Assembly: GCF_900088415.1 (NCBI RefSeq)
Contig: NZ_FLLQ01000006.1
Coordinates: 310,001 to 374,000 of the forward strand
DNA from: Vibrio mediterranei
GTDB taxonomy: Bacteria > Pseudomonadota > Gammaproteobacteria > Enterobacterales > Vibrionaceae
DNA: 64,000 nucleotides
Direction: 5' to 3'
How positions within the stretch are numbered: position 1 is the stretch's first letter; the number at the start of each line of letters is the position of its first letter. The notes under the pieces were generated by a model. The model was not told where the DNA came from, made no database searches, and worked only from the letters and a program-made list of their open reading frames with translations. This document shows positions 44,003 to 53,028 of this stretch, one piece after another. Position numbers and translations under genes: made by a program.

Positions 44003-44086
44003 ACATTATATCAGTCAATGATTGAATACTCTATGTAGGAATTTACAAAAATTAAACGTTTAGAATGATATAGCAGCTCAATCATG

Positions 44087-44113
44087 AAAAAAGGTGGCAA
44101 ATGCCACCTTTTT
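44087..44113 (-). terminator. Terminator between the two potD genes
   Basis: AAAAAAGGTGGC/GCCACCTTTTT around a 4-base loop, 18 bp after the potD2 stop codon, with T run in both directions. Confidence 0.9.
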
Positions 44114-44130
44114 GTCAATTTCGCTATGAG

Positions 44131-45165
44131 TTACTGACCAGCTTTGAGCTTCAAGAAATAATCTTCATAAACCACAGTTTTATCACCAACAGCGTCTTGC
44201 CATTCAACGCGATCTAAGTCTTCTTGAGATGGGAATAGAGCTGGGCTGTCTTTGAACTTTTCATTCGATGCTTTAACGGCTGTTAAGTAACCGGTATCTC
44301 GAGAAATTTGCTCAGCAATTTCAGGACGCAGCAAGAAATCTATCATCTTGTGAGCCGCTTCGACGTTTCTCGCTCCAGAGCTAATTGCGAAATTGTCTAC
44401 CCAACCAATGCCACCTTCTTTAGGGAATACAAGCTTGATTGGAAGTCCTTCGTTTTGCGCTGCAGCGGCTGAACCGTTCCAAAGCATACCAACACCAACT
44501 TCGCCAGACATGTACGGTGCACCTGGGTTATCAGAGTTAAATACCAATACGTTTGGCATCAGTTTTTGTAATTCGGTGTACGCCTCGTCGATTTGTGCTT
44601 TATCCGTGGTGTTACCTGAGTAACCAAGTTTACGTAAAGCAATATGGAATACTTCACGAGTATCATCCATAAGCATCAATTGACCTTCTAGCTCCGGTTT
44701 CCAAAGGTCAGCCCAGCTAGTAAACTCTTCTGGGTCATACATGTCTGTATTGACGGCTAAACCTGTAATCGCAACGACGTGTGGAATAGAGTAGTCATTG
44801 TTAGGGTCGTATGGCTTATCCAAGTAGTTAGAATCTAGGTTGCTGAAATTCGACAGCTTTGATTTGTCAATTTTCTGTAGCATACCTTCATCGCGCATTT
44901 TCGCTACGAAGTAGGTTGAAGGAACAACTAAGTCGTAACCCTTGTTATGCGTTTTTAGCTTTGCATATAAAGTTTCGTTCGACTCATAAGTTGAGTAGAT
45001 CACTTTAATGCCAGTTTCTTTAGTAAATTGTTCTAGGATGCTGCTATTGATATACGGCCCCCAGTTCATGAATACTAATTCTTGATCATCTTTAGCACTC
45101 GCTGCTCCTGAAAGTAGAGAGAGTGCACATGCACTACCAGCTAATAAAGTAGCCCATTTTTTCAT
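44131..45165 (-). CDS. potD: Spermidine/putrescine-binding periplasmic protein, paralogue 2
   Basis: 344 residues, signal peptide MKKWATLLAGSACALSLLSGAASA, start at 45165 set by a GGAG site. It is clearly homologous to the potD1 product along its whole length (e.g. YSTYESNETLYAKLKTH, GYDLVVPSTYFVAKMRDEG) but differs in the ligand-facing region (IPHVVAITGLAVNTD against IPYIWGATGIGINTD), so the two may prefer different polyamines. It is the last gene before the terminator of the potABCD2 operon. Confidence 0.9.
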   Translation of the reverse strand: MKKWATLLAGSACALSLLSGAASAKDDQELVFMNWGPYINSSILEQFTKETGIKVIYSTYESNETLYAKLKTHNKGYDLVVPSTYFVAKMRDEGMLQKIDKSKLSNFSNLDSNYLDKPYDPNNDYSIPHVVAITGLAVNTDMYDPEEFTSWADLWKPELEGQLMLMDDTREVFHIALRKLGYSGNTTDKAQIDEAYTELQKLMPNVLVFNSDNPGAPYMSGEVGVGMLWNGSAAAAQNEGLPIKLVFPKEGGIGWVDNFAISSGARNVEAAHKMIDFLLRPEIAEQISRDTGYLTAVKASNEKFKDSPALFPSQEDLDRVEWQDAVGDKTVVYEDYFLKLKAGQ

Positions 45166-45268
45166 TGACGTTAGCTCCAAAACAAACGCTGCCCAAAGGC
45201 ATAGATAGAAAAAGAGCAGAATGTCGACGCCATTCTGCTCCCGCAAATAAAATAGCGATTTTACTGAT

Positions 45269-46039
45269 TTATTTCACTTTCTCTCTAGCAAGCAGTTGCG
45301 AGGCAACAACAAGAATTAGAGAGACAATTAACATAATGGTGGCCAGTGCATTCACTTCTGGCGAAATACCCACTTTTACCATTGAGTAGATCTTCAACGG
45401 TAGGATTTCGTATGTCGGGCCTGTTACAAACGAGCTGACAATAACGTCATCCAATGAAAGCGTAAATGACAACAACCAACCAGCGGCAACAGCAGGTTTA
45501 GCAAGAGGTAGGATTATCTGTTTCAGAATTGTCCATTCACCCGCACCTAAGTCTTTCGCAGCTTCAAGCATTTTTACATCGAATCCCTTTAGTCGGCTGT
45601 AAACAGTGACAACAACAAAAGGAAGACAGAATGTAATATGTGCAATTAACAAGCTAAAGAAGCCAAGTTGTGCCCCCAATACTAAGAAAATAGCCAGCAA
45701 TGAGATTGCCATAACAATGTCAGGAGACATCATGACAATGAACAGCAGCCCACTAACCGCACCTTTACCTTTAAACTGGTAACGGAAGAGGGCAACCGCG
45801 GTCAAGCTACCAATTATCGTAGCCGCAGTTGCAGAAAACACAGCCACATTCAGTGAATGCCATGCTGCCTGCATTAAGCTGTCGTTGTTTACTAAAGCGT
45901 GATACCACTTTGTTGTCCAACCTCCCCATTTCATACCAAACTTATTGGCATTGAACGAGTTGGCAATCAATACGATGATCGGTAGATATAAGAACGCATA
46001 AACTACCGACATAAAACTAAATCTAACTACGCGTCCCAT
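45269..46039 (-). CDS. potC: Spermidine/putrescine ABC permease PotC
   Basis: 256 residues with six membrane helices and the EAA loop EAAKDLGAGEWTILKQIILPLAKPA, typical of PotC. Forms the channel with PotB. Its start overlaps the potB stop by 1 bp, so translation is coupled. Confidence 0.94.
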   Translation of the reverse strand: MGRVVRFSFMSVVYAFLYLPIIVLIANSFNANKFGMKWGGWTTKWYHALVNNDSLMQAAWHSLNVAVFSATAATIIGSLTAVALFRYQFKGKGAVSGLLFIVMMSPDIVMAISLLAIFLVLGAQLGFFSLLIAHITFCLPFVVVTVYSRLKGFDVKMLEAAKDLGAGEWTILKQIILPLAKPAVAAGWLLSFTLSLDDVIVSSFVTGPTYEILPLKIYSMVKVGISPEVNALATIMLIVSLILVVASQLLAREKVK

Positions 46040-46896
46040 TATTCTAGCTCCACTTTACGATTCAAGAGCTTGCCTGCTCGGTAGTAGGCATACAACATTA
46101 CTGCCATCGCAGCGGTAAGAGCGATACTCGTCGCAGCACCAAACGGCCAATCACGTGCATTCAAAATCTGACTCTTAATAACGTTACCAATTAGCAAGTT
46201 CTTCGCACCGCCGAGTAAGTCAGCGATATAGAACATACCAAGTGCTGGCAACAGTACTAGCAAGCAGCCACCAATAATACCAGGCATAGTAAGCGGCAAA
46301 ATAACTTTCGTTAGCGTTTGCCATTTGTTAGCACCCAAATCTTTTGCAGCCTCAATGTATGTGCCATCGAGTTTTTCGATTGCTGAGTAGAGCGGCAAAA
46401 TCATAAATGGCAACAGAATATATACTAGGCCGATCATCACTGCTGTTTCGGTGTACATAATGCGTAGCGGTTTGTCGATAATGTCCAATGCCAATAAGCT
46501 TTTGTTCAAGATACCTTGTGTGCCGAGCACAATCTTCAAACCGTAAGTACGGATCAAAGAGTTAGTCCAAAAAGGTACGATGACCAGGAACAACATAAAC
46601 GGACGCCATTTCTCAGGCATCTTTGCGACGATATACGCGAACGGATAGCCAATGACTAAGCAAATCAAAGTTGCAACTATCGCCATGTAGAATGAATGGA
46701 ACAACACCTTGGCATAAAGTGGGTCCAATAGTCTTGCGTAGTTGTCTAACGTAAACGTCATCTCGATGAGGTTGGCTTCGTCTCGGGTTAAGAAACTGGT
46801 GCCAATGATCATCACGTTAGGAATGAGTACAAACAGTACCAACCAGCTAACGATCAGAGTGATGATGGCGTTTTGTAAATTAAATCTCTTGCTCAT
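46039..46896 (-). CDS. potB: Spermidine/putrescine ABC permease PotB
   Basis: 285 residues, six membrane helices, EAA loop EAAKDLGANKWQTLTKVILPLTMPG. Overlaps the end of potA by 17 bp. Confidence 0.94.
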   Translation of the reverse strand: MSKRFNLQNAIITLIVSWLVLFVLIPNVMIIGTSFLTRDEANLIEMTFTLDNYARLLDPLYAKVLFHSFYMAIVATLICLVIGYPFAYIVAKMPEKWRPFMLFLVIVPFWTNSLIRTYGLKIVLGTQGILNKSLLALDIIDKPLRIMYTETAVMIGLVYILLPFMILPLYSAIEKLDGTYIEAAKDLGANKWQTLTKVILPLTMPGIIGGCLLVLLPALGMFYIADLLGGAKNLLIGNVIKSQILNARDWPFGAATSIALTAAMAVMLYAYYRAGKLLNRKVELE

Positions 46897-47995
46897 CTTT
46901 TAGCACCACTTCCCAGCTCTCTACCCAAGTTACCGCCACTTTTTGACCTAACGAGTGGTCAACATCAGGATCATCTTCGTTAAAGAATTCGCTGACCATG
47001 ACACGCATACCTGATTCTAGTTCGATAACTGAATCTAAAGTCATACCTTTATAAGTACGCTCTGCAACGTGACCAACGATACCTTTATTCTCAGATTCTT
47101 TGATCTCTTCAATGCGCAAATCTTCAGGACGCAAAAGAACTTGAAGCTTTTCTCCTGCTTCAAACGCTTTGTCGTAATAGACGATGCTCTCTTGACCTTC
47201 GATCTCTGCTTTGATGCACTTGTCATCAATTCTCTCGCGAGCGATAGCGTTAAACACGTTGATTTCGCCAATGAAGCGCGCTACGAACAGGTTTTTAGGC
47301 TCTTCATAGATTTCGCGAGGCGAACCGTCTTGTTCAATCACACCATCACGCATTACGATAATACGGTCAGACATTGACAACGCTTCTTCTTGGTCGTGGG
47401 TAACGAAAATAAAGGTAATACCTAATTGACGTTGTAGCTGTTTAAGCTCGATCTGCATTTGCTTACGCAGTTTGTAATCAAGAGCAGATAACGATTCGTC
47501 GAGAAGCAATACTTTTGGTTTGTTAACAACTGCTCGAGCTATAGCGATACGCTGTTGCTGTCCACCAGATAGCTGATGCGGCTTACGTTGTGCCATCTTT
47601 TCAAGACGTACCATTTTTAGCGCTTCGAGAACACGTGGTTCAACTTCTGCGTTAGGTACTTTCTGCATGCGCAAACCAAATGCCACGTTTTCAAACACGG
47701 TCATATGAGGGAATAGGGCATAGCTCTGAAAAACGGTGTTTACATGCCTCTGTTCAGCAGGGACGTCCGTTACATCTTGGTCAGCTAGGGTAATTCGGCC
47801 ATTATCAACCGTTTCAAAACCAGCAATCATTCGAAGTACGGTAGTTTTACCACAGCCCGAAGGACCCAAAATAGTGAGAAACTCACCATGATTAACGTTT
47901 AAGTTAAGATTCGCGATGATTTCCTTACCATCGAAACTTTTACTTACACCTGATAGCTGTACTACTGGTGTTCCTACTGAATGTTTAGCGTTCAA
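46880..47995 (-). CDS. potA: Spermidine/putrescine ABC ATPase PotA
   Basis: 371 residues. ABC domain with Walker A GPSGCGKTT, signature QLSGGQQQRIAIARAVV and Walker B VLLLDESLSALD, then a C-terminal TOBE regulatory domain (LRPEDLRIEE). First gene of the potABC-potD2 operon; a TATAAA-like -10 element lies in the region upstream. Confidence 0.95.
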   Translation of the reverse strand: MNAKHSVGTPVVQLSGVSKSFDGKEIIANLNLNVNHGEFLTILGPSGCGKTTVLRMIAGFETVDNGRITLADQDVTDVPAEQRHVNTVFQSYALFPHMTVFENVAFGLRMQKVPNAEVEPRVLEALKMVRLEKMAQRKPHQLSGGQQQRIAIARAVVNKPKVLLLDESLSALDYKLRKQMQIELKQLQRQLGITFIFVTHDQEEALSMSDRIIVMRDGVIEQDGSPREIYEEPKNLFVARFIGEINVFNAIARERIDDKCIKAEIEGQESIVYYDKAFEAGEKLQVLLRPEDLRIEEIKESENKGIVGHVAERTYKGMTLDSVIELESGMRVMVSEFFNEDDPDVDHSLGQKVAVTWVESWEVVLKDEQEI

Positions 47996-48331
47996 CGTCT
48001 GTTTTTCTCCACCTTGGCCGAAATTTTATAATTGGCCGGTTGCTATACACATTTAAGGCGCGCATCATAATCACCAATTGAGTGAATTCAAAGCATTTTC
48101 TTACCTCGAAACAGAAAAAATTTTGCAGGTAAAACTAAAGATTATTTACCATACTAAGTTAAGAACTTACTGAGTCGAAATTTTCGCCTTATCAAGTGGT
48201 TAATTATCATCCAAAAAGACAAGAAAGCAAGGTTATAACAGTGATAATACATTGTTGTTCCCGCTATAATGGCGCAGCCTTTTCAACGAAGAAATTACAC
48301 ATTCGCAATGTGGATGTAACTTGGAAATACT
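47996..48331. other. Divergent region between potA and the 48.3 kb membrane-protein gene
   Basis: 336 bp without a gene. TTGGCCG occurs twice as a direct repeat 18 bp apart (48013 and 48031) around an A/T-rich TATAAAAT on the minus strand that could be the potA -10 element. TAAGTT-AAG-AACTTA is an inverted repeat at 48155-48169. I cannot name a regulator for either. Confidence 0.4.
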
Positions 48332-49195
48332 ATGAAAAACGATTTTGAAAGAGACTTCAATCTAGGTGGAAGCATTGAGCGCGCGGTATCCGGCCAGTAT
48401 GAACTTAAAGCCGGAGCGGTGTTTCAAGAAGCTTGGAAGCAAACCACCAAGCATTTTATGTCTTTCTCTCCTGCTATTATCGCACTGATTTTTGTGCAGT
48501 TAGGAATCTTCTATATAGCGCTGCAATTGCAACTTGGCGACCCGTCAGTGATCTTACAAGCGTTCCAAGATCCATCTCTTTTGAACGAACAAATTTTTCA
48601 AGCCATATTTGTCGCCAACTTCAGTTATGAAGTAGTAAGTGCACCGGTTTATGCAGGTATCTCGTTAATGGCAATGAGCCACGCTGCTGGACTCACTACA
48701 AAGCCACGTCACATTGCAAAAGGTCTGCAGTTTACTGTCCCAGTGATTATTGCAACTCTGTTTAGCCTAGTACTACAAGGGATGGTTAGTATGATCCTGC
48801 CGTTCTTGTCTATGTATTTGTCGTTAGCTTTCAGCCAATCGATTCTGCTTATTTGTGAAAAGAAAGTTCCGCCATTGCAGTCGCTTTTACTTTCATTACG
48901 AGCAGTCAATAAAAAGATATTCGTACTAGCAGGAATTTACATTCTGTTAGTATTGATGTTTATTGCAGGGGCCATGTTCTACGGAATCGGTCTAATTTTT
49001 GTTTTGCCATTCTTCTTCCATGTAAAGGGAATCCTTTACCGAGAGATGTTTGGCATCAAACTGAAAATTGTGGCGTCTCAAGATGACAGCGGCTCAAATG
49101 ACGACTCGGATCATCGTGATAACGATGACAATACGCCACCACCTCCGAGAAACGATGACAAGCCAATTAAGAATCCAGAGGTATTTGATGCGTAA
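48332..49195 (+). CDS. Membrane protein with acidic proline-rich tail, unknown function
   Basis: 287 residues. A short cytoplasmic N-terminus (DFNLGGSIERAVSGQYELKAGAVFQEAW) is followed by about five or six hydrophobic helices and ends in an Asp- and Pro-rich tail (SQDDSGSNDDSDHRDNDD, TPPPPRNDDKP), which is likely disordered and cytoplasmic. I do not recognise the family. It overlaps the start of the Bax-like gene by 8 bp, which suggests a shared envelope role. Confidence 0.65.
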   Translation: MKNDFERDFNLGGSIERAVSGQYELKAGAVFQEAWKQTTKHFMSFSPAIIALIFVQLGIFYIALQLQLGDPSVILQAFQDPSLLNEQIFQAIFVANFSYEVVSAPVYAGISLMAMSHAAGLTTKPRHIAKGLQFTVPVIIATLFSLVLQGMVSMILPFLSMYLSLAFSQSILLICEKKVPPLQSLLLSLRAVNKKIFVLAGIYILLVLMFIAGAMFYGIGLIFVLPFFFHVKGILYREMFGIKLKIVASQDDSGSNDDSDHRDNDDNTPPPPRNDDKPIKNPEVFDA

Positions 49196-49985
49196 GTCAC
49201 GCAAAATTCTTTCTATTATCGCTCTCCTGTCGGGGAGCGCTTTTTTATTTTTCTATGAAAAACAGGATGATACTGAGCAACTAGACTCGAAGTTAACGCC
49301 GATTTCTGAATCCAAACCTGACACAGCTACGATTACCGATACGCGCACCAAAAAGAAGACCTTCTTTGATTACTTGCGCCCGGGTGTCGAAATAGAGAAC
49401 GCTCGTGTACAAAAAGAGCGCAAACGATTATTGGATATGAAAACGGCTCTACAACAAGAGAATTCACTAAGCTCAGAACAAATTGAGACCGCTAAACGAT
49501 TAGGAAGGCTGTATTCGCTCGAACCCACAGAAGTGACTTTAGAATGGCTTGACGATATGTTGCACAGGGTCGATGTCCTTCCTGAAGCTCTTGTGCTTAC
49601 TCAAGCGGCAAATGAATCGGCTTGGGGCACTTCTCGATTTGCTAAAGAGGCCAATAACTACTTTGGTCAATGGTGCTATAGCAAAGGTTGCGGACTGGTT
49701 CCTTTACAAAGAAGCGAAGGTAAAACACACGAAGTTGCAAAGTTTGACTCTCCGCAAGGGTCTATTCATGGTTACTTTATGAACGTTAACCGTAATCGTG
49801 CTTACCAAGAACTAAGAGAGATTCGTGCCAACATAAGAGACAAAGGGCAAGATCCGCGAACGGAAGCCGCTGCATTGGAAATGACTAACGGATTATTGCG
49901 TTACTCAGAGCGAGGTGAGGCATACGTCAAAGACCTGCAAGCAATGATTCGTCATAATGAAGAATTCTGGACACAAAAACAATAA
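49188..49985 (+). CDS. bax: Bax-like glucosaminidase-domain protein
   Basis: 265 residues from the ATG at 49188. After an N-terminal signal anchor (ILSIIALLSGSAFLFFY), the C-terminal half is a glycoside hydrolase family 73-type glucosaminidase: ALVLTQAANESAWGTSRFAKEANNYFGQWCY with the catalytic Glu in ANES, then FDSPQGSIHGYFMNVNRN. Such enzymes cut peptidoglycan between N-acetylglucosamine and N-acetylmuramic acid. The earlier in-frame start is only overlap with the preceding gene. It is followed after 3 bp by a DUF2987 gene. Confidence 0.87.
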   Translation: MRKSRKILSIIALLSGSAFLFFYEKQDDTEQLDSKLTPISESKPDTATITDTRTKKKTFFDYLRPGVEIENARVQKERKRLLDMKTALQQENSLSSEQIETAKRLGRLYSLEPTEVTLEWLDDMLHRVDVLPEALVLTQAANESAWGTSRFAKEANNYFGQWCYSKGCGLVPLQRSEGKTHEVAKFDSPQGSIHGYFMNVNRNRAYQELREIRANIRDKGQDPRTEAAALEMTNGLLRYSERGEAYVKDLQAMIRHNEEFWTQKQ

Positions 49986-49988
49986 CTT

Positions 49989-50645
49989 ATGAAAGTAATA
50001 AATCTAGCCCTTTTGGGATTGGCCGCGAGCACATTTACGCTGCCTACGTTAGCTCAAGAATACATGTTTACCTACTCAAAGCTTTATTCACAAATGAAGA
50101 ATAATGCCAAAGACGGCCATGAAGACGTGAAAGTCGGCTTTTTCTTTGTTGATGCAGATAACAAATCACTTTGTACAATCGAAAAAGCTTGGATGGAGAA
50201 AGAAGAACATTATGAAGATCTTCAAACGAGCGCTGCGAATGAATTACTCGTTCCTCTAGACAGTAATCTAAAGCAAGCCAACCCGTTGGTGTTTGTGCAT
50301 ACGCCGCAGGACAAGCGATGTGATTTCTCTATGGTAGTACTGACCAAACAGCCTTTATCGGGAGAAGTCTCTTACAGTGAAATAAATAACTTACTGCCTC
50401 AAATGCAGACTATGTTAGAAGACTTAGGTGGCATGTTTGCAAGTTGGTTTACTCCTGACGTAGAAGGAGTGACACTTGAGTTTGCATCTGACGTATCTGG
50501 CTCAATCGCTTTTTCTAATGGTAAAGTACAACCGATTGAGAATGGGAAAGCACAAGTCAAACTAGCGGATATTGGCGAAAATGGCTATATCACGCTTCCA
50601 GCACAGACACTGCGTGTACTGCCATATCTACCAGCAGCTAAATAA
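49989..50645 (+). CDS. DUF2987 periplasmic protein
   Basis: 218 residues with a signal peptide (MKVINLALLGLAASTFTLPTLA). Mature sequence starts QEYMFTYSKLYSQMKNNAKDGHEDVKVGFFFV, matching the DUF2987 family of Vibrio; function unknown. One Cys pair (SLCTIEKA, KRCDFSMV) may form a disulfide. It directly follows the Bax-like gene and ends at a hairpin terminator. Confidence 0.78.
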   Translation: MKVINLALLGLAASTFTLPTLAQEYMFTYSKLYSQMKNNAKDGHEDVKVGFFFVDADNKSLCTIEKAWMEKEEHYEDLQTSAANELLVPLDSNLKQANPLVFVHTPQDKRCDFSMVVLTKQPLSGEVSYSEINNLLPQMQTMLEDLGGMFASWFTPDVEGVTLEFASDVSGSIAFSNGKVQPIENGKAQVKLADIGENGYITLPAQTLRVLPYLPAAK

Positions 50646-50656
50646 GCTTCTAAATA

Positions 50657-50685
50657 TTCAATCCTCTTTACCTGAGAGGATTGAA
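50657..50685 (+). terminator. Terminator after the DUF2987 gene
   Basis: TTCAATCCTCT/AGAGGATTGAA, an 11-bp perfect stem with a 7-base loop, followed by TCCTTCTTT. Confidence 0.72.
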
Positions 50686-50846
50686 TCCTTCTTTATGCTA
50701 CAAACCCACTTGTAAATCCGCTCAGTACAACTCAACTTGAAACAACCATTTAATAATGGCAAAAAAGCTCGTATAATCCACGCCCCAGATAAACCCTTGA
50801 TAGGAAATCCAACCGTCGACATCTGTCGGCAATGTGAGAGCCCGCG

Positions 50847-51740
50847 ATGACCCAATTAGATACAAGAAAAGAAACCCTAGAATTCAACAAACTTCAAAAG
50901 CGCCTTAGAAGAAATGTTGGAAACGCGATCATAGATTACAACATGATAGAAGAGAACGATGTTGTAATGGCGTGTATTAGTGGTGGCAAAGACTCATTTG
51001 CGATGCTCGATATCCTGCTAAATCTTCAAAAAGCAGCGCCTATCAAGTTTGATGTTGTGGCCGTAAACTTAGATCAAAAACAGCCAGGTTTTCCTGAGCA
51101 TATTTTGCCTGACTACTTTGAGACACTGAACATTCCATATTACATTGTGGATAAAGACACCTACTCAGTAGTGAAAGAGAAGATCCCTGAAGGCAAAACA
51201 ACATGTGGTTTATGCTCTCGATTACGTCGCGGCACGCTATACTCTTTCGCTGAGAAGATTGGCGCAACAAAAATTGCATTGGGTCACCATTTAGATGACA
51301 TCGTAGAAACCATGTTCCTAAATATGTTCCATGGTTCCCGTCTAAAAGCGATGCCACCAAAACTGCGTTCAGACGATGGTCGTAACGTTGTTATTCGTCC
51401 GTTGACGTACTGCCGTGAGAAAGATTTGATTCGCTACGCAGAGCACAAAGAGTTTCCTATTATTCCTTGTAACCTATGTGGGTCACAAGAAAACTTACAG
51501 CGTCAATCAATCAAGGCCATGCTGATCGATTGGGATAAGAAAACTCCAGGGCGTGTAGAGAGCATCTTCAAATCGATTCAAAATGTTAGCCCGAGCCAGT
51601 TAGCTGATCGTGAGTTATTTGACTTCGTCAACCTCCCTCTTGAACGTGAAGGGGAACGAGAAGCCTATGACTTTAGCGAAGCGACTGTTTCTTCAACTAA
51701 TATCGATGAGTCGATGTTTATTGATGTAACCAACGTTTAG
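50847..51740 (+). CDS. ttcA: tRNA 2-thiocytidine synthetase TtcA
   Basis: 297 residues with the PP-loop SGGKDS near residue 48 for ATP, and the CxxC pairs CGLCSRLRRG and CNLCGSQ that bind a 4Fe-4S cluster. TtcA makes 2-thiocytidine at position 32 of some tRNAs. Synteny with uspE and fnr (convergent here) is the same as in E. coli and relatives. Start AGAGCCCGCG ATG, full length for the family. Confidence 0.95.
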   Translation: MTQLDTRKETLEFNKLQKRLRRNVGNAIIDYNMIEENDVVMACISGGKDSFAMLDILLNLQKAAPIKFDVVAVNLDQKQPGFPEHILPDYFETLNIPYYIVDKDTYSVVKEKIPEGKTTCGLCSRLRRGTLYSFAEKIGATKIALGHHLDDIVETMFLNMFHGSRLKAMPPKLRSDDGRNVVIRPLTYCREKDLIRYAEHKEFPIIPCNLCGSQENLQRQSIKAMLIDWDKKTPGRVESIFKSIQNVSPSQLADRELFDFVNLPLEREGEREAYDFSEATVSSTNIDESMFIDVTNV

Positions 51741-51760
51741 TTGCGAAATCTAATTAAAAT

Positions 51761-51789
51761 AACGCCCCTCGTTAAAGGGGCGTTTTCTT
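51761..51789 (+). terminator. Terminator after ttcA
   Basis: AACGCCCC/GGGGCGTT around an 8-base loop, then TTCTTCTC. Confidence 0.88.
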
Positions 51790-51925
51790 CTCTGTGGTAG
51801 TCATTCTGAATTTATATCTCTATACAGTCCCAATCCAGAATATCCTTAAGGGCTCAATGTCCGTTTCAAGTAGACCCTTGCCAGCGCAAGGGGACGCACT
51901 ACGGGAAGTCCTACTAGTAGAACTA

Positions 51926-52870
51926 TCAGGCTTGGCTTGGATCTAAGGGGCTGATGTAACCTTCAGGTTTCAATGCCATTACGTCGCAGTTTATCTTATC
52001 AATCACATGTTCAGCCGTATTGCCGATGAACACCGCAGATAAACCCGTACGTCCAGTAGTACCAAGTATGACCATACCTGCATCAAGCTGACGTGATACA
52101 TCAGGGATGATATCTTCCGGCAAGCCTTGTTCAACAATAGTATGCTCTTCTGAATAACCGTGCTTTTGCCTTAGAGCTTTCATCGCTGTCAAATGATGAC
52201 CACGAACTGCATCGGTGTAGGTTGCAGGATCGAACTCAGGAAGCTCAATGGTAATATTTGCTGGGGTGACGGGGTAGGCGTTAACCAAATAACCCGTAGC
52301 ACCAAGGCGTTCAGTTAAACTATCAAGCTGTTTGACCATACAATCATTAAGATCGATATGGGTTGGGTTTTCAGAGCCAACATGCACTGATGCGATAATG
52401 TTAGCGTGTTCTGGCCAGTCTGAATTTTTAACCAATAATACAGGCACTGGGCATTTTCTTAATAGGTGCCAATCTGTCGGAGTGAAAATGACAGACTCTA
52501 AGATGTCATGTTTACGCGTCGCTTTAATGACAATATCGTGCCTTCCCTCAAACACTTCTTCTACGATGGCGACATAAGGGCGATTGTGCCAAACAACTTT
52601 CACATCGAAATCAAAACTGTCATCGATAAACGGTTTGGCAACATTGCGCATCCACTCTTCACGTTGTTGAATCACACCGCGTCGCATTGCGTCACGCTCT
52701 TCATGCGAAAGCATGGATGTCATATCGTAGGAAAAGTCGTAGATAGATAAGAAGAACGAAATATGGCTTCTGGATTTACTCTTCTTAGCAAGTTGAACCG
52801 CACGAGCAAGGGCAGGTTGCTCATCGCTATTGAGGTTCGCAACGACGAGGATTTTACTGTAAATGCTCAT
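51926..52870 (-). CDS. uspE: Universal stress protein UspE
   Basis: 314 residues, two tandem Usp domains, as in E. coli UspE (316). The second domain ends with GMVILGTTGRTGLSAVFIGNTAEHVIDKINCDVMALKP, the Usp-type nucleotide-binding loop. Role in stress and motility; lies downstream of fnr in the same orientation. Confidence 0.93.
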   Translation of the reverse strand: MSIYSKILVVANLNSDEQPALARAVQLAKKSKSRSHISFFLSIYDFSYDMTSMLSHEERDAMRRGVIQQREEWMRNVAKPFIDDSFDFDVKVVWHNRPYVAIVEEVFEGRHDIVIKATRKHDILESVIFTPTDWHLLRKCPVPVLLVKNSDWPEHANIIASVHVGSENPTHIDLNDCMVKQLDSLTERLGATGYLVNAYPVTPANITIELPEFDPATYTDAVRGHHLTAMKALRQKHGYSEEHTIVEQGLPEDIIPDVSRQLDAGMVILGTTGRTGLSAVFIGNTAEHVIDKINCDVMALKPEGYISPLDPSQA

Positions 52871-52969
52871 AGATACTCCCTACCTATTTGGGCTATAACC
52901 TAAATTAACTTTAGCGCAAATCTATGAATTTTTTTAGAAAAATCGGAGAACAGGTAGGTAGAAATTTGA

Positions 52970-52995
52970 AGTGGCTCATCATAGAGCCACTTTTT
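52970..52995. terminator. Hairpin between fnr and uspE
   Basis: AGTGGCTC/GAGCCACT stem; T run on the plus strand, weaker on the minus strand that fnr uses. Confidence 0.55.
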
Positions 52996-53028
52996 GAAAG
53001 GTTGTAGAGTTCTGATAAAAGCGTCAGT

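Noticed and set aside
51790..51925. Small RNA or attachment site in the ttcA-uspE gap
   Set aside because: Some short inverted repeats (CCCTTG/CAAGGG, AGTCCTACTAGTAGAACT) exist but no promoter or terminator supports a gene, and no mobile element is nearby.
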